From NCBI GenBank assembly GCA_019321725.1, contig CM033116.1:1236642-1300641 (forward strand): 64,000 nucleotides of DNA. The letters are read 5' to 3'. This document shows, in pieces, positions 12,951 through 25,529 of the stretch (within the stretch, counting starts at the first letter, position 1; every line of letters starts with the position of its first letter). The translations under genes were made by a program, and so were the position numbers. Below the pieces are notes generated by a model. The model was not told where the DNA came from. It saw only the letters and a list, made by a program, of their open reading frames with translations, and did no database searches. Source of the DNA: Paulownia fortunei. Taxonomy: Eukaryota; Streptophyta; Magnoliopsida; Lamiales; Paulowniaceae.

Positions 12951-14433
12951 ATTTCTAATTAACCGATGTTCTACAGCTTACAATGCACCAAAAAAAGACT
13001 TTAAACAAATAAATAGAAGCAGAAGGAATGTATACTCCTTAAATTAAGTGCAGCGAAAATTATGCATGTTTGATATAGCATGTTTAATTTATATCTAAAT
13101 ATTTGTATTATTTATTAAACATGTACATTTAGTTTGTCAAAGGCTGGGGCAAAAGGGACATTCTCCTCAGTAGATTTTTCGTTGAGCAGATTAATGGATA
13201 CCAAGATTCATAATTTGGCATTGACAACGATCTCAAACAGATTTTTTCAAACAAATAAAAATTATGCACAAGGAAGCAGCGAACTAGCATAAAATTTGTT
13301 CATGTTGACCGCCACTTTCTCGAACCTTAAACCACAACAAAAATTGAAGCTTACCAAATGACCCATTTTCTTGCTTAACAATATTATGTTGAAGAAGATA
13401 GTGAATCCACGATAAGTGTATTGTGGTTGTAAGTATATTTTATATTAAGTGAAGAATGCTTAAGAAAAAATGAATCACTAGAAGAATGCTTAAGAAATGA
13501 ATTAAGTAAATCCACTTTAGGGATGAGGACAGTAACAGAGAAGAATGGAAGAATAAGAAATCTATAAAAAACCCAGAAATAATATATATACTTAACCTAT
13601 ATAGAGTGGGGTTTGAGCTGGTTCAATAAGAATTGTTAGCTATCCCAAACCCGGTCTGGTCTGAAAAACAAAAATCATTACTTGCCTCAAGAACCTGCCC
13701 TGAACGGGTCGAATCCGGATAAAAGAGCTCGACCGACCGGAACCCATGTCCATCTCTATTTGCTTGTTTTTATTGTTTGTCGTGTTTGAATTTTGTGTAC
13801 CTCAGATTCTCAACAAATGGATGTTAGAGCAGCAGACCTCAACCCCTTCTGATGTAGTGGGGTTTGTTTCGGGGCTTCACTAATGGCCCAATTTTTCCCC
13901 GCAGTGTCAAGCTTGAAACATTGGCGCGATGATGCCTGTGAAAACGAGCTTGGCCCATTTGAGAGTTACATGTTGGTCCAACTCTGTTTACAACATCAGG
14001 ATTTGCAGCAATTTCAACAATTTGGCGATCGTATTAGTTATCGGTGAAGACGAACTTCAATTTTTTTATAGTTAAGCGGGGAAATCAAGAATTCATATTC
14101 CTTTCGAATCGGAACTTGGCTATGTTAGTTAACTCATGCTAACATTACATAAGTATTTTTTTTTCTTTTCTTTTTGGTGGGACATTTTTCAGGTCGGTTA
14201 GTATTTGTTTCAATCTAATATCTCATATAAAGATAAGTTGGACGTTTTATGATTTAATAAATGATAAATAATTTAAAAATATTTAATTGGAAAATTCAAA
14301 AAAACAAGTTCCACTCCCACGACATGTTGATAAAAATAGTCACAATAAACTTTTGGAATAACACATATATCATAGTAAACTTTATCGATCTTCTAATCAA
14401 ATCAATCGGATAGAAAGACACTCATCTCCTTTC
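12951..14433. other. Intergenic DNA between hAT element and satellite array
   Basis: I recognise no gene here. A segment near 13610-13750 is rich in ACCCGG/GGTC-type words like hAT subterminal regions and may be an old fragment. The short minus-strand stretch near 13360-13420 reads openly but has no splice acceptor or continuation. Confidence 0.5.
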
Positions 14434-17400
14434 GGACAAGGATAGCACGATTTGCTCATTAACTGATAAGCAACATGAGCTCACTAGTAGTTTAGTTACA
14501 GTTTTAGTTCCATTGCGAATCTTAAATTCGTGTAATTTTTGGAGTTTTTGGGTACTTACCTTTGGTTGGTTAGCTTTTGTGTTATCAATCTTTCACCGCT
14601 TACCTATTTACTTTCATCATGGAAATCAAGTCTCCCTACCTAATAAGGAGGTTAACTAAAGAAGGCTTTAACTCTCACCAACGCGCTACCTAAAACATGG
14701 TCCATGAGCCATAGAATTATAATGATTTTAAGCTCTAGCTCTAAAAAGCCTACAAATGAGTAACTAGACTAAAAGTACAAACTATAGGATCAATACCATC
14801 TTATTCTATTTTTTCATAAATTCAGTAATAATCAACACATTAGTTTAGTAATGACTAGTGGACAAGGATAGCGCGGTTGACTCATTAACTGATAAGTAAT
14901 AGGAGCTCAGTAGTAGTGTAGTTACAGTTTTAGTTCTATTGCTCATCTTAAATTCGTGTAATTTTTAGAGTATTTGGGTACATCCCTTTAGTTAGTTAGC
15001 TTTTGTGTAAGCAATCTTTTGTCGCTTATCTATTTGATTTCATCATGAAAATCAAGTTTCCATACCTAATAAGGAGGTGAATTAAAGAAGGCTTTAACCC
15101 TCACCAATGCGCTACCTAGAACATGGTCTGTGAGCCATAAAGTTATAATGATTTTAAGCTCTAGCTCTAGAAAACCTATAAAGGAGTAGCTAGATTAAAA
15201 GTACAAACTATAGAATAGATACCATCATATTCTATTTCTTCATAAAAATAATAATAATCATCGCACTAGTTCAGTAATGATTAGTGGACAAGGATAGCGC
15301 GGTTCGCTCATTAATTGGTAAGCAACAACAACTCATTAGTAGTGTAGTTACAGTTTTAGTTCTATTGTTCATCTTAAATTCGTATAATTTTTGAAGTTTT
15401 TGGGTACATACCTTTGGCTGGTTAGTTTTTGTGTTAGCAATCTTTCATCGCTTATCCATTTTCTTTCATCATGAAAATCAAGTCTCCCTACCTAATAAGG
15501 AGGTGAATTAAAGAAGACTTTAACCCTTACCACACGTTACCCAGAACATGGTCCATGAGCCAAATAATTATAATGATTTTAAGCCTAGCTCTGGAAAGTC
15601 TATAAAGAAGTAGCTAGACTAAAAGTACAAACTATAGGATCGGTACCATCTTATTCTATTTTTTCATAAATGAAATAATAATCAGCGCATTAGTTCAGTA
15701 ACGACTAGTGGACAAGGATAGTACGGTTTGCACATTAACTGATAAGCAACATGAGCTCATTAGTAGTGTACTTATAGTTTTAGTTCTATTTCTCATCTTA
15801 AATTTGTATAATTTTTGGAGTTTTTGGGTACATACCTTAGGCTGGTTAGCTTTTGTGTCAGCAATCTTTCGTCGCTTACCTATTTACTTTTATCATGAAA
15901 ATCAACTCTCCCTACCTAATGAAGAGGTGAATTAAAGAAGGCTTTAACCCTCACCAACGTGCTACCTAGAACATGGTCCATGAGCCATAGAATTAGAATG
16001 ATTTTAAGCCCTAGCTGTAGAAAGTCTATAAAGGAGTAGCTATACTAAAAGTACAAACTATAGGATCGATACCATCTTATTCTATTTTTTTATAAATGTA
16101 GTAATAATTAGCGCATTAGTTTAGTAATGACTAGTGGAAAATGATAGTGTGGTTCGCTCATTAACTAATAAGCAATAGGAGTTCACTAGTAGTGTAGTTA
16201 CAATTTTAGTTCTATTACTTATCTTAAATTCCTGTAATTTTTGAAGTTTTTGGGTACCTACCTTTGGTTGGTTAGCTTTTGTGTTAGCAATCTTTCATCG
16301 CTTACATATTTATTTTCATCATGAAACTCAAGTCTCCCTACCTAATAGGAGGTGAATTAGAGAAGGCTTTAACCTTCACCAACGCGCTACCTAGAACATG
16401 GTCCATGAGCTATATAATTATTTAAGCTCTAGCTCTAGAAAGCCTATAAAGGAGTAGTTAGACTAAAAGTACAAATATAGGATTGATAGTATCTTATTCA
16501 ATTTTTTCATAAATAGTGTAATAATCAACGCATTAGTTCAGCAACGACCAATGGACAAGAATAGTGGGGTTCGCTCATTAACTGATAAGCAACCGGAGCT
16601 CACTAGTATTGTAGTTATAGTTTTAGTTCTATTGCTTAAATTAAATTCGTGTAATTTTTGAATTTTTGGGTACCTACTTTTAGCTGGTTAGCTTTTGAGT
16701 TAACAATCTTTCGCCGCTTACCCATTTGCTTTCATCATGAAAATTAGGCCCCCCTATATAATCAGTATGTGAATTAAAGAAGACTTTAACCTTCACCAAC
16801 GCGCTACCTAGATCATGGTCCATGAGCCATATAATTATAATGATTTTAAGCTCTAGCTCTAGAAAGCCTATAAATGAGTAGCTAGACTAAAAGTACAAAC
16901 TATAGGATCGATAGCATCTTATTCTATTTTGTCATAAATACAGTAATAATCAACACATTAGTTCAGTAACGACTAGTGGAGAAGGATAACGCAGTTCGCT
17001 CATTAACTAATAAGCAACATGAGCTCACTAGTAGTGTAGTTACAATTTTAGTTTGATTACTTATATTAAATTCCTGTAATTTTTGGAGTTTTTGGGTACC
17101 TACCTTTGGCTGGTTAGCTTTTGTATTAGCAATCTTTCACCCCTTACCCATTTGCTTTCATCATAAAAATCAAGTCTCCCTACCTAAAGAGGGGGTAAAT
17201 TAAAAAAGGCTTTAACCCTCACCAACGTGCTACCTACAACATGGTCCATGAGCCATAAAATTGTAATGATTTTAAGCTCTAGCTCTAGAAAGCCTATAAA
17301 TGAGTAGCTAGAGTAAAACTACAAACTATAGGTTTGATAATATCTTATTCTATTTTTTTGTCATAAATTTAGTAATAATCAACGCATTAGTTCAATACCA

Positions 17401-19871
17401 ACTAGTGGACAAGGATAGCATGGTTCGCTCATTAACTGATAAGCAATAGGAGCTCACTAGTAGTGTAGTTACAGTTTTAGTTCTATTGCTTATCTTAAAT
17501 TTGCGTAATTTTGAGTACCTACCTTTGGCTGATTAGCTTTTCTATTAGCAATCTTTCTCTGCTTACCCATTTGCTTTCATCATGAAACTCAAGTCTTCAT
17601 ACCTAATGAGGAGGTGAATTAAAGAAGGCTTTAACCCTCATCAACACGGTACCTAGAACATGGTCCATGAGCCATAAAATTATAATGATTTTAAGTTCTA
17701 ACTCTAGAAAGCCTATAAAGGAATAGCTAGACTAAAAGTACAAACTATAGGATTGATAGCATCTTATTCTATTTTTTCATAAATGCAGTAATAATCAACG
17801 TATTAGTTTAGTAACGGCTAGTGGATAAGGATAGCAAGGTTCGCTCATTAACTAATAAGACAACAAGAGCTCACTAGTAGTGTAATTACAATTTTTGTTC
17901 TATTGCTTATCTTAAATTTGTGTAATTTTTTGGAGTTGTTGGGTGTTGCAGAAATTCATGAACGCAAGTAATAAATTAATGAATAAATTATCGTTCCTAC
18001 GAGAATTGTTGAATTATTAATTACCGAAATTATGTTAACTCTAATTTTATTTGAATAAACGAAAGTCGATGTTGATGAGTTTTTATGATTAGAAACTAAA
18101 TGTATCTAAACTAACTAGTGATCAAAATTAAATATTGATGAAATTCAAAAAACTTAAAAGTCTAGGGTTATGATTTCACCGTAATTAATTTGAATTGAAT
18201 AATTTATCTCATCAATCTCAATTTAATTCCCAATTGATAGTTGAGAATCCCTAAATTATCCACTAGCCTCTCCCAAGGTCTAATGAAAATATCATCAATT
18301 GTTAACCCACTATATTCCTATGTGAATTACAACAATCAACAATTCATTAGGTTTTATGGATCTCTAACAAGACTACACAAAACATGTAAGTATATTCCTA
18401 TCTCATATGCAATTTATGATTTTCTATACATAGAACTAAACACATATATCACCTCCTGGGTCAATATGATTAGCAAATCATTCAATTAGTGACATTAAGA
18501 ACAATGTTCAATTTCAAAATAAATCGAGAATTGAACTGATACAAATATTCAAAATAACATAATTAGATTACATCATAGCCCTGGAAAAATAAATTAATTC
18601 ATGATGAAAATGAAATACAAATTAACAATATTCATGAACATAATTAATGAGAAAGAGAGGAAAGTGAAATAAAACTTGGAAGTAGGATGAGTTTCTTTCC
18701 CTTGGTGATGTCTTCTTCTCAACTCTTGAAAAAAATATATCCTCTTCTTCTCTTCTTCCTTCTTCTTTCTTGGCTTTCTTTCTTCTGTCCCCCTCTCTCC
18801 CTCTCTAACTCTCTAAAAACTTTGAAATGAAGGCTTTTGGAAAACTTAAACTTGATGAGAGATGTCCTAAAGAGGGCATAAAATACCATTTTACCCTTAC
18901 TTGCCTGGTTGGCAGTGCCTAGGCGCCAATTTGCAGCGCCTAGGTGCTGATTTCCAGCGCTGTACATTCTGTCCTGGATAATGTTTTTGCTGTCCAAGAT
19001 GAGTTTCTATTACGCTTGTGGCCTCTTTCAACTAATTTTTCACCTATTTCTAAACTAAATTGGCTTTTGGTGTCTTCATATGAATTGTATTTCTATGTCT
19101 TGTCTTTCTATAGGAACTTGAATCAACTCAATATGAAATTTGTGGAAAGATTTATGCCTACAATAACAAGATATATCATACCAGAAATTTTCAGTCAAGT
19201 GCAGATTATTTAACCTGATTTTTCTCATTGAAATAGAAAGAACTGGATTTCATGGTAAACACAAACATTATAGATATATCTCTTGGATTTTGAATGATTC
19301 AATAAATAAGTCAAAATGATATTGGAGCAAAAAGTTATAATTGAAATACGAACACTGCCCTCAATAGCACTAAAAAGCGGATTATTCTAAATTTAAACCA
19401 AGTTTTATGTTTCTTTCCATTTTCTCCTCATTTACTATTACCTACAATATTTCAAACTAAATGCATAAAAAGTAACATAAACACTCAAAAACTAAACAAA
19501 AAGTTAAGCAAATGGTACTCAATTAATGGGTATAAAATCCACTCATCCTTGGGTATCTACCTTTGGCTGGTTAGCTTTTGTGTTAGCAATTTTTCACCGC
19601 TTACCCATTTGCTTTCATCATGAAAATCAAGTCTCCCTACATCATCAGGAAGTGAATTAAGAAGGCTTTAACCATCACCAATGCGCAACTTAGAACATGG
19701 TCCTTCAGCCATAGAATTATAATGATTTTAAGCTCTAGAAAGCCTATAAAGGAGTAGCTAGACTAAAAGCACAAACTATAGGATCGATAGTATCTTATTC
19801 TATTTTTTCATAAATGCAGTAATAATCAACGCATTAGTTTAGCAACGACTAATGGACAAGAATAGCGGGGT
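14434..19871. repeat. Tandem satellite array, unit about 425 bp, about nine copies
   Basis: The marker GGACAAGGATAG and its variants begin at 14434, 14860, 15286, 15710, 16136, 16553, 16978, 17407, 17823 and 19854; successive spacings outside the insertion are 426, 426, 424, 426, 417, 425, 429 and 416. Each unit also contains TTTTTGGGTACCTACC, CTAGCTCTAGAAAGCCTATAA and GTCTCCCTACCTAATAAGGAGG. Copies differ by many substitutions and small indels, so the array is old. The unit has no conserved reading frame. The ninth copy is split by the insertion at 17944-19548, and the array runs into the N gap. Confidence 0.95.
17944..19548. mobile_element. Solo-LTR-like insertion in the satellite array
   Basis: The satellite unit is interrupted exactly between TTGGG (17939-17943) and TTGGG (19549-19553), a 5-bp target duplication of the size made by LTR retrotransposons. 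The insert begins TGTTGCAG and ends CACTCATCC. It has no protein-coding domain and no second copy of its ends, so I read it as a solo LTR or a large non-coding retroelement remnant. It contains a GC-rich patch at about 18900-18965 with repeated GCGCCTAGG/GCGCCAATT words. Confidence 0.7.
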
Positions 19872-19971
19872 NNNNNNNNNNNNNNNNNNNNNNNNNNNNN
19901 NNNNNNNNNNNNNNNNNNNNNNNNNNNNNNNNNNNNNNNNNNNNNNNNNNNNNNNNNNNNNNNNNNNNNNN
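19872..19971. other. Assembly gap, exactly 100 N
   Basis: One hundred unknown bases lie at the end of the satellite array. A round 100 is usually a placeholder, so the real gap size and the number of satellite copies are unknown. Confidence 0.99.
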
Positions 19972-21145
19972 AGGAGTTCAGAATGCACGTTGTGAACATT
20001 AGTCAATATAGAATAGTTACACACACACACACACACACAATGTTTCATTTCTTGCTACCAGCATTTTGAAATTTAAGCCTATCAGCAAATTGGATCATCT
20101 TTCCTGACTGCTAAGCTGGCTAATTTTCACAAACTATGTTCTCAAATTTCATCAACAAAAGCAACTGATATAATGTTGTTGTTGCAGTGACGGACTGTTT
20201 TTAAAGTTTTCGTGGAAATGTATTTTAGTGGCACCAGAATCAGTATAACCATGAAGTTTGAACTTGACCTATCATCCTTGCAGTGAGATTTTCTTCAATT
20301 GAAAGTTAGGTAAAGTAGTTGAGCTCCGAAACACACTTCAGTCTACCAGGTATAGCCACCAAATTTCTTCTGAATCACTAGTTACATTGTCTACTTCATA
20401 TCTCCCAGTTTTTTTATAGTTTTCTTTTATGGTCATCCTTCTTAACTAAGAGCTTGTTTCCCGATTTTCTCTTTATTTTTTCCCCCCTTAAAGCAGTGGT
20501 TCTAGAAAGTTCAATGGAAATCATCAGGCTTGTCTTGTTCATGATCAGTCACTAATTCTAGAAAATTCAATGGAAATTATCAGGATTATTAATGATCAGT
20601 TTTTGATGCAATGTGCAAATTGGCACAATTTACGCCCCTGGAAGCAGCAAACTGCATACTGCTGCAATGCACGGATATCTCCTTCGGCCTTAAAGACACT
20701 CAACACTCTTTGGAGGAGTTACCAGTCTTTCTGAAACTTAACCACTGGCCAAGCTACTTCAATGAGACTTTTCCATCTGTAGTGAGAGTTCCAAATTATA
20801 TTCAAGCATTGTTTGACCTGTGTCTAAAAGAACGTAAGAAACGAATTATGCTAATGCTAAACAATGATAACGTCCATGTTCTTTAAACAATGTATAAAGG
20901 TATAAAATAGGCATCTAGGGGCTTGGATATTATTGAAGAAGGATATTATTGAAGAAGCCCGACGAATAACAAATGAGACGACAATGTTGCACTGATGACA
21001 CAAAAAGAAAATGAAGAATAACAATACTCAATGGCACTACAACCTAGTATCCAATAAGTAGACAGGAGCACTAGCTGAACTGTATAACATCTGTGTAGAT
21101 GCCGTTAAATTTCATAATCTGGGTCGAGAAAAGCCCATAAGGCTC
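19972..21145. other. Intergenic DNA, no confident gene
   Basis: The region holds a short (CA)n run (about 20021-20038). A segment at 20310-20352 (AGTTGAGCTCCGAAACAC) resembles the upstream region of the intact lipid-transfer gene at 22350-22391. A small local duplication carries TTCTAGAAAGTTCAATGGAAAT, or close to it, at about 20502 and 20557. An open frame of 91 codons at 20611-20886 matches no family I recognise. Confidence 0.5.
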
Positions 21146-21900
21146 TCAAGAGAAGGATACCAACAAAACATTGGTGTTGCTTCCTCCAATAGAGGCACCA
21201 TCTGTTTTGGGAACTGTTTTATACCATATCTGCATTCACATGAATCTTCTATTCTTAATATGGTTATCAGCTTCATGTCAAGATTGGTGACAACAAATTT
21301 TGAGCAACATCTCAGAGGTTAGATATGTCCAAAGCAGCATAATATTACTAACCTGATTAAATTTCTGATTTTAAGTCCCCTTTTTTGCTTTTTTTTTTTT
21401 TTGTTTCTCTTCTTAAAAAAATAATCTTTTGATACTCTCTAAATTGTCCCTTCGATTTAATCTCATCTTACCAATTTATGAGAATTAATATTACTTTGAT
21501 ACCTGATCGAAAATCTGGCTATGATGGTGTCATTGGGACTTCAGAAGGAGAACTAGCTGGGGTAGCTGGAGAACTTGTCGGTCCATTAACAGCTGTTTTG
21601 TAATCAAATTGGAGTTGATTAGATGCTAGATAGTTAACCAAATGCTTTTGATTGGACTAACAAATTTGAACAAATGAAAAATGCATTTATACATTGCAGT
21701 GGCTCACTGGAGGTGTTTGCACGTTGCAAGCTCCTGGCAACGCAAGTGCTAGAGTTTGATTTATGGCAATGCCGAGAGAGGAAGCACCAACCTTTCAGCA
21801 GCGTGCAAAGAGACTGGATGTCACTCAACTACACTGGAAAGTTTGGAGCAGCAGGACGATGATGTTATCAATCAATTTCATTGCAGCCTGATTGAGCTGT
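21146..21900 (-). pseudogene. Lipid-transfer protein (LTPG-like), degenerate, minus strand
   Basis: Pieces of a GPI-anchored non-specific lipid-transfer protein lie in order on the minus strand. AQSGCNE, like the mature N-terminus, is at about 21875-21898. [12 protein letters not shown] then switches frame to [32 protein letters not shown] (to 21693), the conserved second half of the eight-cysteine domain. A Pro/Ser/Thr-rich exon (NGPTSSPATPASSP, 21503-21592) and a C-terminal exon (KTVPKTDGASIGG, 21146-21221) follow. Lesions are clear: in-frame TGA/TAA/TAG stops, loss of the CC and CxC cysteines, an extra base at the KG/GA junction, a spoiled donor after HCN, and a TAG inside the proline-rich exon (21519-21521). 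It points away from the intact LTPG at 22503, giving a head-to-head pair, but is not an obvious recent copy of it. Confidence 0.8.
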
Positions 21901-22502
21901 GGTTCCATGATTAAAGTTACATCACACATTTTGACAGCCATTTGCTGAAAAATTCTTTAGGCTCAAGAAATGTGATCCTGGAAGTTTGGGATGATTGGAC
22001 TTTCCCTTCTGAAAATGATGTATTTGACACAGTTGAGAATTTTGAAGTTGAATGAGGAGGGAGAACAGGGTAACGATTAAATAAGACATTTATGGGGTAA
22101 TAGACAACAAAAATAAATAGGTCTGTTTTGTTGGCCAACTTTTGAAACCAGTACTTTTGTTTGTTTGTTTCACTCCCGATGACTTAAACTCTAATGATAA
22201 ACTTTGTCATAGAATGACTATGCTTAAACATTTAGGAGATATAAGATTTGGCTTTAGCTATTCCTACCTAATGTCCTAACGCAGAATAGCCTTCTTCCAT
22301 GTCAAATTACAGATGACAAATGATTTACCCCTTCTACAAAAATGATAGTCAAAGTGGTTGAGCTCCAAAATGCCATTTCAAATCTACCAGTTTTTCCTTT
22401 CAAAAGTCAGTAAATTGATTAGTTTATAAGGTTCAAATCCTCAACTTCAAGATCAATGATTTTAGCTTCTCAATTTTCCAGAAAACTATCAAGGAACATA
22501 CG

Positions 22503-23628
22503 ATGGCTAATTTATGTCTGAGTGCAACACTTGCAATTCTGTTAATATCTATAGTTTTCAGGGCAAAAGCACAGATTAGCACACCATGTACCAGTTCCAT
22601 GATAAGCAGCTTTACCCCCTGCTTAAACTATGTCACTGGAAGCAGTGGCACCGGTTCTCCACCAACTGAAGACTGCTGCAATTCATTGAAATCTCTCATG
22701 ACTGATAACATGGATTGCGTTTGTCTCATAGTGACAGGAAATGTTCCTGTCTCAATACCATTTATCAACGCAAACTTGGCAATCACCCTCCCCCGAGTAT
22801 GCAAAAGTTCTGTGCCACTACAGTGCAAAGGTATTTTTTGCCTCATTCTGCTCTCATTATCTTTTTCATCTGCTCTCATTATCTTTTTCAATGAACCTTT
22901 TCTTCTCAATGAAAGGTGAATCCCCTTACTAACTAATGATCATTTTCTTGTATTCTGTAGCCTCTGGTGTTCCCTTACCACCTCCAGGTATGTTCTTAGT
23001 AGTAATATACATCCCTATAGTGTCCATTCTTATGGCATCAGCTGCTTTTAACCAGATATGTTGACCACTTGCTTAAAATTTGGCTCTCTGGAACCAAGAA
23101 TTAACACATAGTAATATCTTGTTTCATGAATGTCACATTATTGTTGTAACATGTAAGAACATTTTGTAGAAAATTAACACATAAATAGTTGGCTAAAAGT
23201 TGATATTTGGCAGGCCCTGTTTTATTCGGGCCAACTCCAGCTCCAGCTCGTGCTCCTGCTCCACGAGCTCCTGCTCCTGCTCCTGCTCCTCATAGTCATA
23301 GTCCAAAAGGTACTACTCATCAATGAGACCACTGAATTATTAACTAACAAAAACTTGGAGTTTTGGTTCAGTATGTACATACTATTTATTGGGTAATTCC
23401 TTTCCTTTTCTTTCAGCTTCTAAAGCGGCGGCCGTGGCTGCTCCACCGCCGGCTGAAAGTTTGGATATTGCACCGGCATCTCCTCCTAAATTTTCATTAG
23501 GTCCAAGTGCAAATCCGGGGATTAGACCAGTGGTCAACCCCAAATCAGCCTCAGGTCCATCCACCGTTTCGTTGCCATCTGTTGTTCTAATGTTTGTAGG
23601 AATTATGGCTTTCAAGTTGTTCTATTAA
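22503..23628 (+). CDS. LTPG: GPI-anchored non-specific lipid-transfer protein (LTPG / xylogen-like)
   Basis: LTPG proteins bind lipids at the outer plasma membrane and cell wall and are implicated in cuticle and wall lipid export. Four exons (22503-22830, 22961-22987, 23214-23309, 23417-23628), all joined in phase 1, encode about 220 residues. In order: a signal peptide ending near FRAKA; an eight-cysteine domain with the pattern C, C, CC, CxC, C, C (TPCTSS, TPCLNY, EDCCNS, MDCVCL, RVCKS, LQCKG); a Pro/Ala-rich linker with repeated PAP units (arabinogalactan-like); and a hydrophobic C-terminal tail (LPSVVLMFVGIMAFKLFY) after Ser/Gly residues, as needed for GPI anchoring. The first intron contains a small tandem duplication (TCTGCTCTCATTATC twice). 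No lesion was found, so the gene appears intact. Confidence 0.93.
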
Positions 23629-25165
23629 AATCTTTGTTATGTAACGTTTTCTTTCTTTTAAGTGGACGAATGTTGTAAGCTTGATCATTGAACTCGATGA
23701 ATTTTATTTTTTCTTAAACAATGAAATACAATTTTGCATTAAGTATTACAAAAAGTCTCCTGAAAATTAAAATTTGAAAAACAATAAATTTACTAGCCCA
23801 CGCATCTTAAAATTAAATATTCAGTTTATAGATGAGGTTGAAAATTTTGTCACGACAAGTGCAATTACCACTCATTACCTCTTGAGTTGTACATCAAACA
23901 CGAGACATTATAATTCACTCATGTAATTGAGTCGGGAAATTCTATTGAGGTCAACATCATTTTTATCATCTTATCTCTTGATTATCTAATATTGTTGCTA
24001 TAATACAAATATTTGAATCACACTAAAATAGATTGAATAAATTCTCAAATTTATTCAATAGTAACATGTATATCTCGAAGGGTTAATGCTGCCAAAACAT
24101 CTCGATCAGACTTCAACAGGGGCAACATTTTATTCTTGCAGTATAAAGAACGAAAAGTTTGCACAAGTACCAGAGTATTCAGATACATATGAAGTGGAAG
24201 AAGCAAGATATATACCATTAAATGGTCCATTATTATCACTTCACCAGAACCAAAAACATAAAACTCTTGACACATAACATAGTACTATTAATCTTGAACA
24301 TTTGGCAAAATCTTGCAACAAAATGTTAGATTAATATGTTAATTGGGTTATTATTACAAGAAGATTTAGACCAGAAGAATGTTGATCAAACATTGATATG
24401 GCCACAAATCTCGTGATTAACTTATTAAGTTTAGTATTAAGTGCTGATCCAAACGAAATATAAAGTTTTTTCTTTTTCCTCCTCTTCTTTTTTACCCCCC
24501 GAGCCTTTTCAATTTTCTGTTCATCGTCAATATTAAATGGGATTGAGGAAACGACAAGCAATCTTCTTGCATTTCAACCACGAATAAGATATATATATTC
24601 AAGCCTTGGAACTTAGCATGAATGAGTACTGAAACACACACAAAACTCATTACCTCATTCTTTGTCTCCGACCTCGTCATCTGTCCGTACCGCGTCATGT
24701 GACCACCACCTCCTCCCTGCGTGCGACGCGTCGATTTTCATGTGTATCTTGTCAACATATATACAATCTGTAATTAACACTTTGTTTGGTGTTATTCTGA
24801 GACAGTGTTCACTCTCTCAAATGAATTTTTTCCAAAGTAAACTTAAATATTTAATTCTTAAAAGTATCTTTTTTCGTCTCTAAATTATTTTAGACATATT
24901 TATTAAAAATAAATGTAATGTGAATCCACTAATCAAAATAAACTTATATAAAAAGATATCTACAATAAATAAAAAAAATTAAAATTAACTCAAATGTACA
25001 TTCATGTTTTACACTTTTCTAATATATTCAAAAATACTTTTTTTCCAAAACATTCCAAATTAACACCAATTGAACTTCCCATTCAAGCTGATCAGTACCA
25101 CAAAATCCAAATACTAGTAAATATTCGTGCAAAGTTCATAGTTCGAGGATATCTACCTGGCAAGT
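23629..25165. other. Intergenic DNA downstream of LTPG
   Basis: This stretch is AT-rich and contains no gene I can support. Short open frames near 24086-24277 and 24492-24698 have no recognisable motifs, no matching splice partners and no family resemblance. Confidence 0.5.
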
Positions 25166-25168
25166 TAA

Positions 25169-25529
25169 GAGGCTGTTTGGCTTCATTTTTAATTTACTAA
25201 TTGAAAATTTGAAAATACGTTATTTTACTTATTCTTATTAAAAATATAATTTATTTTTATTTTTAAAATTTATTTTCAAATCTACTAATATTTCATGTAT
25301 TTTTATTCACCTCCCAAATTCATTTTCAAACTTGTTAACATTTCACATATTTTTATGAAAAAAATTATAAAATAAATATATTTTTATTTTCAAACTTATA
25401 TAATTTATATAAAAAATATAAATAATTCAAATATATTTTTATTTTTACACAAGAATTTAGTAAAAAAAAAATTAGTCTGAAAATACTCAATATAAGGAAA
25501 TGAAATTGAAAATGAAACCAAACAGCCAC
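25169..25529. mobile_element. MITE, 361 bp, probably PIF/Harbinger (Tourist-like)
   Basis: The ends are inverted repeats: GAGGCTGTTTGGCTTCATTTT on the left, and GTGGCTGTTTGGTTTCATTTT read inward from the right. Both sides carry the trinucleotide TAA (25166-25168 and 25530-25532), the usual target duplication of this superfamily. The interior is AT-rich and non-coding. Related copies appear at 34808-35168 and 54564-54990. Confidence 0.8.

Noticed and set aside
13359..13420. Minus-strand stretch reading WIHYLLQHNIVKQENGSF followed by a GTAAGC donor
   Set aside because: There is no splice acceptor upstream and no adjoining exon, and I could not tie it to a family with confidence.
15708..15935. 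Open frame of 75 codons in the satellite
   Set aside because: The frame is not conserved among the other satellite copies, so it is a chance opening.
18719..18997. Minus-strand open frame of 92 codons with a basic, Arg/Lys-rich end
   Set aside because: It lies wholly within the solo-LTR-like insertion and comes from CT-rich low-complexity sequence.
20611..20886. Plus-strand open frame of 91 codons
   Set aside because: It has no recognisable domain, promoter or splice partners; at best a decayed exon.
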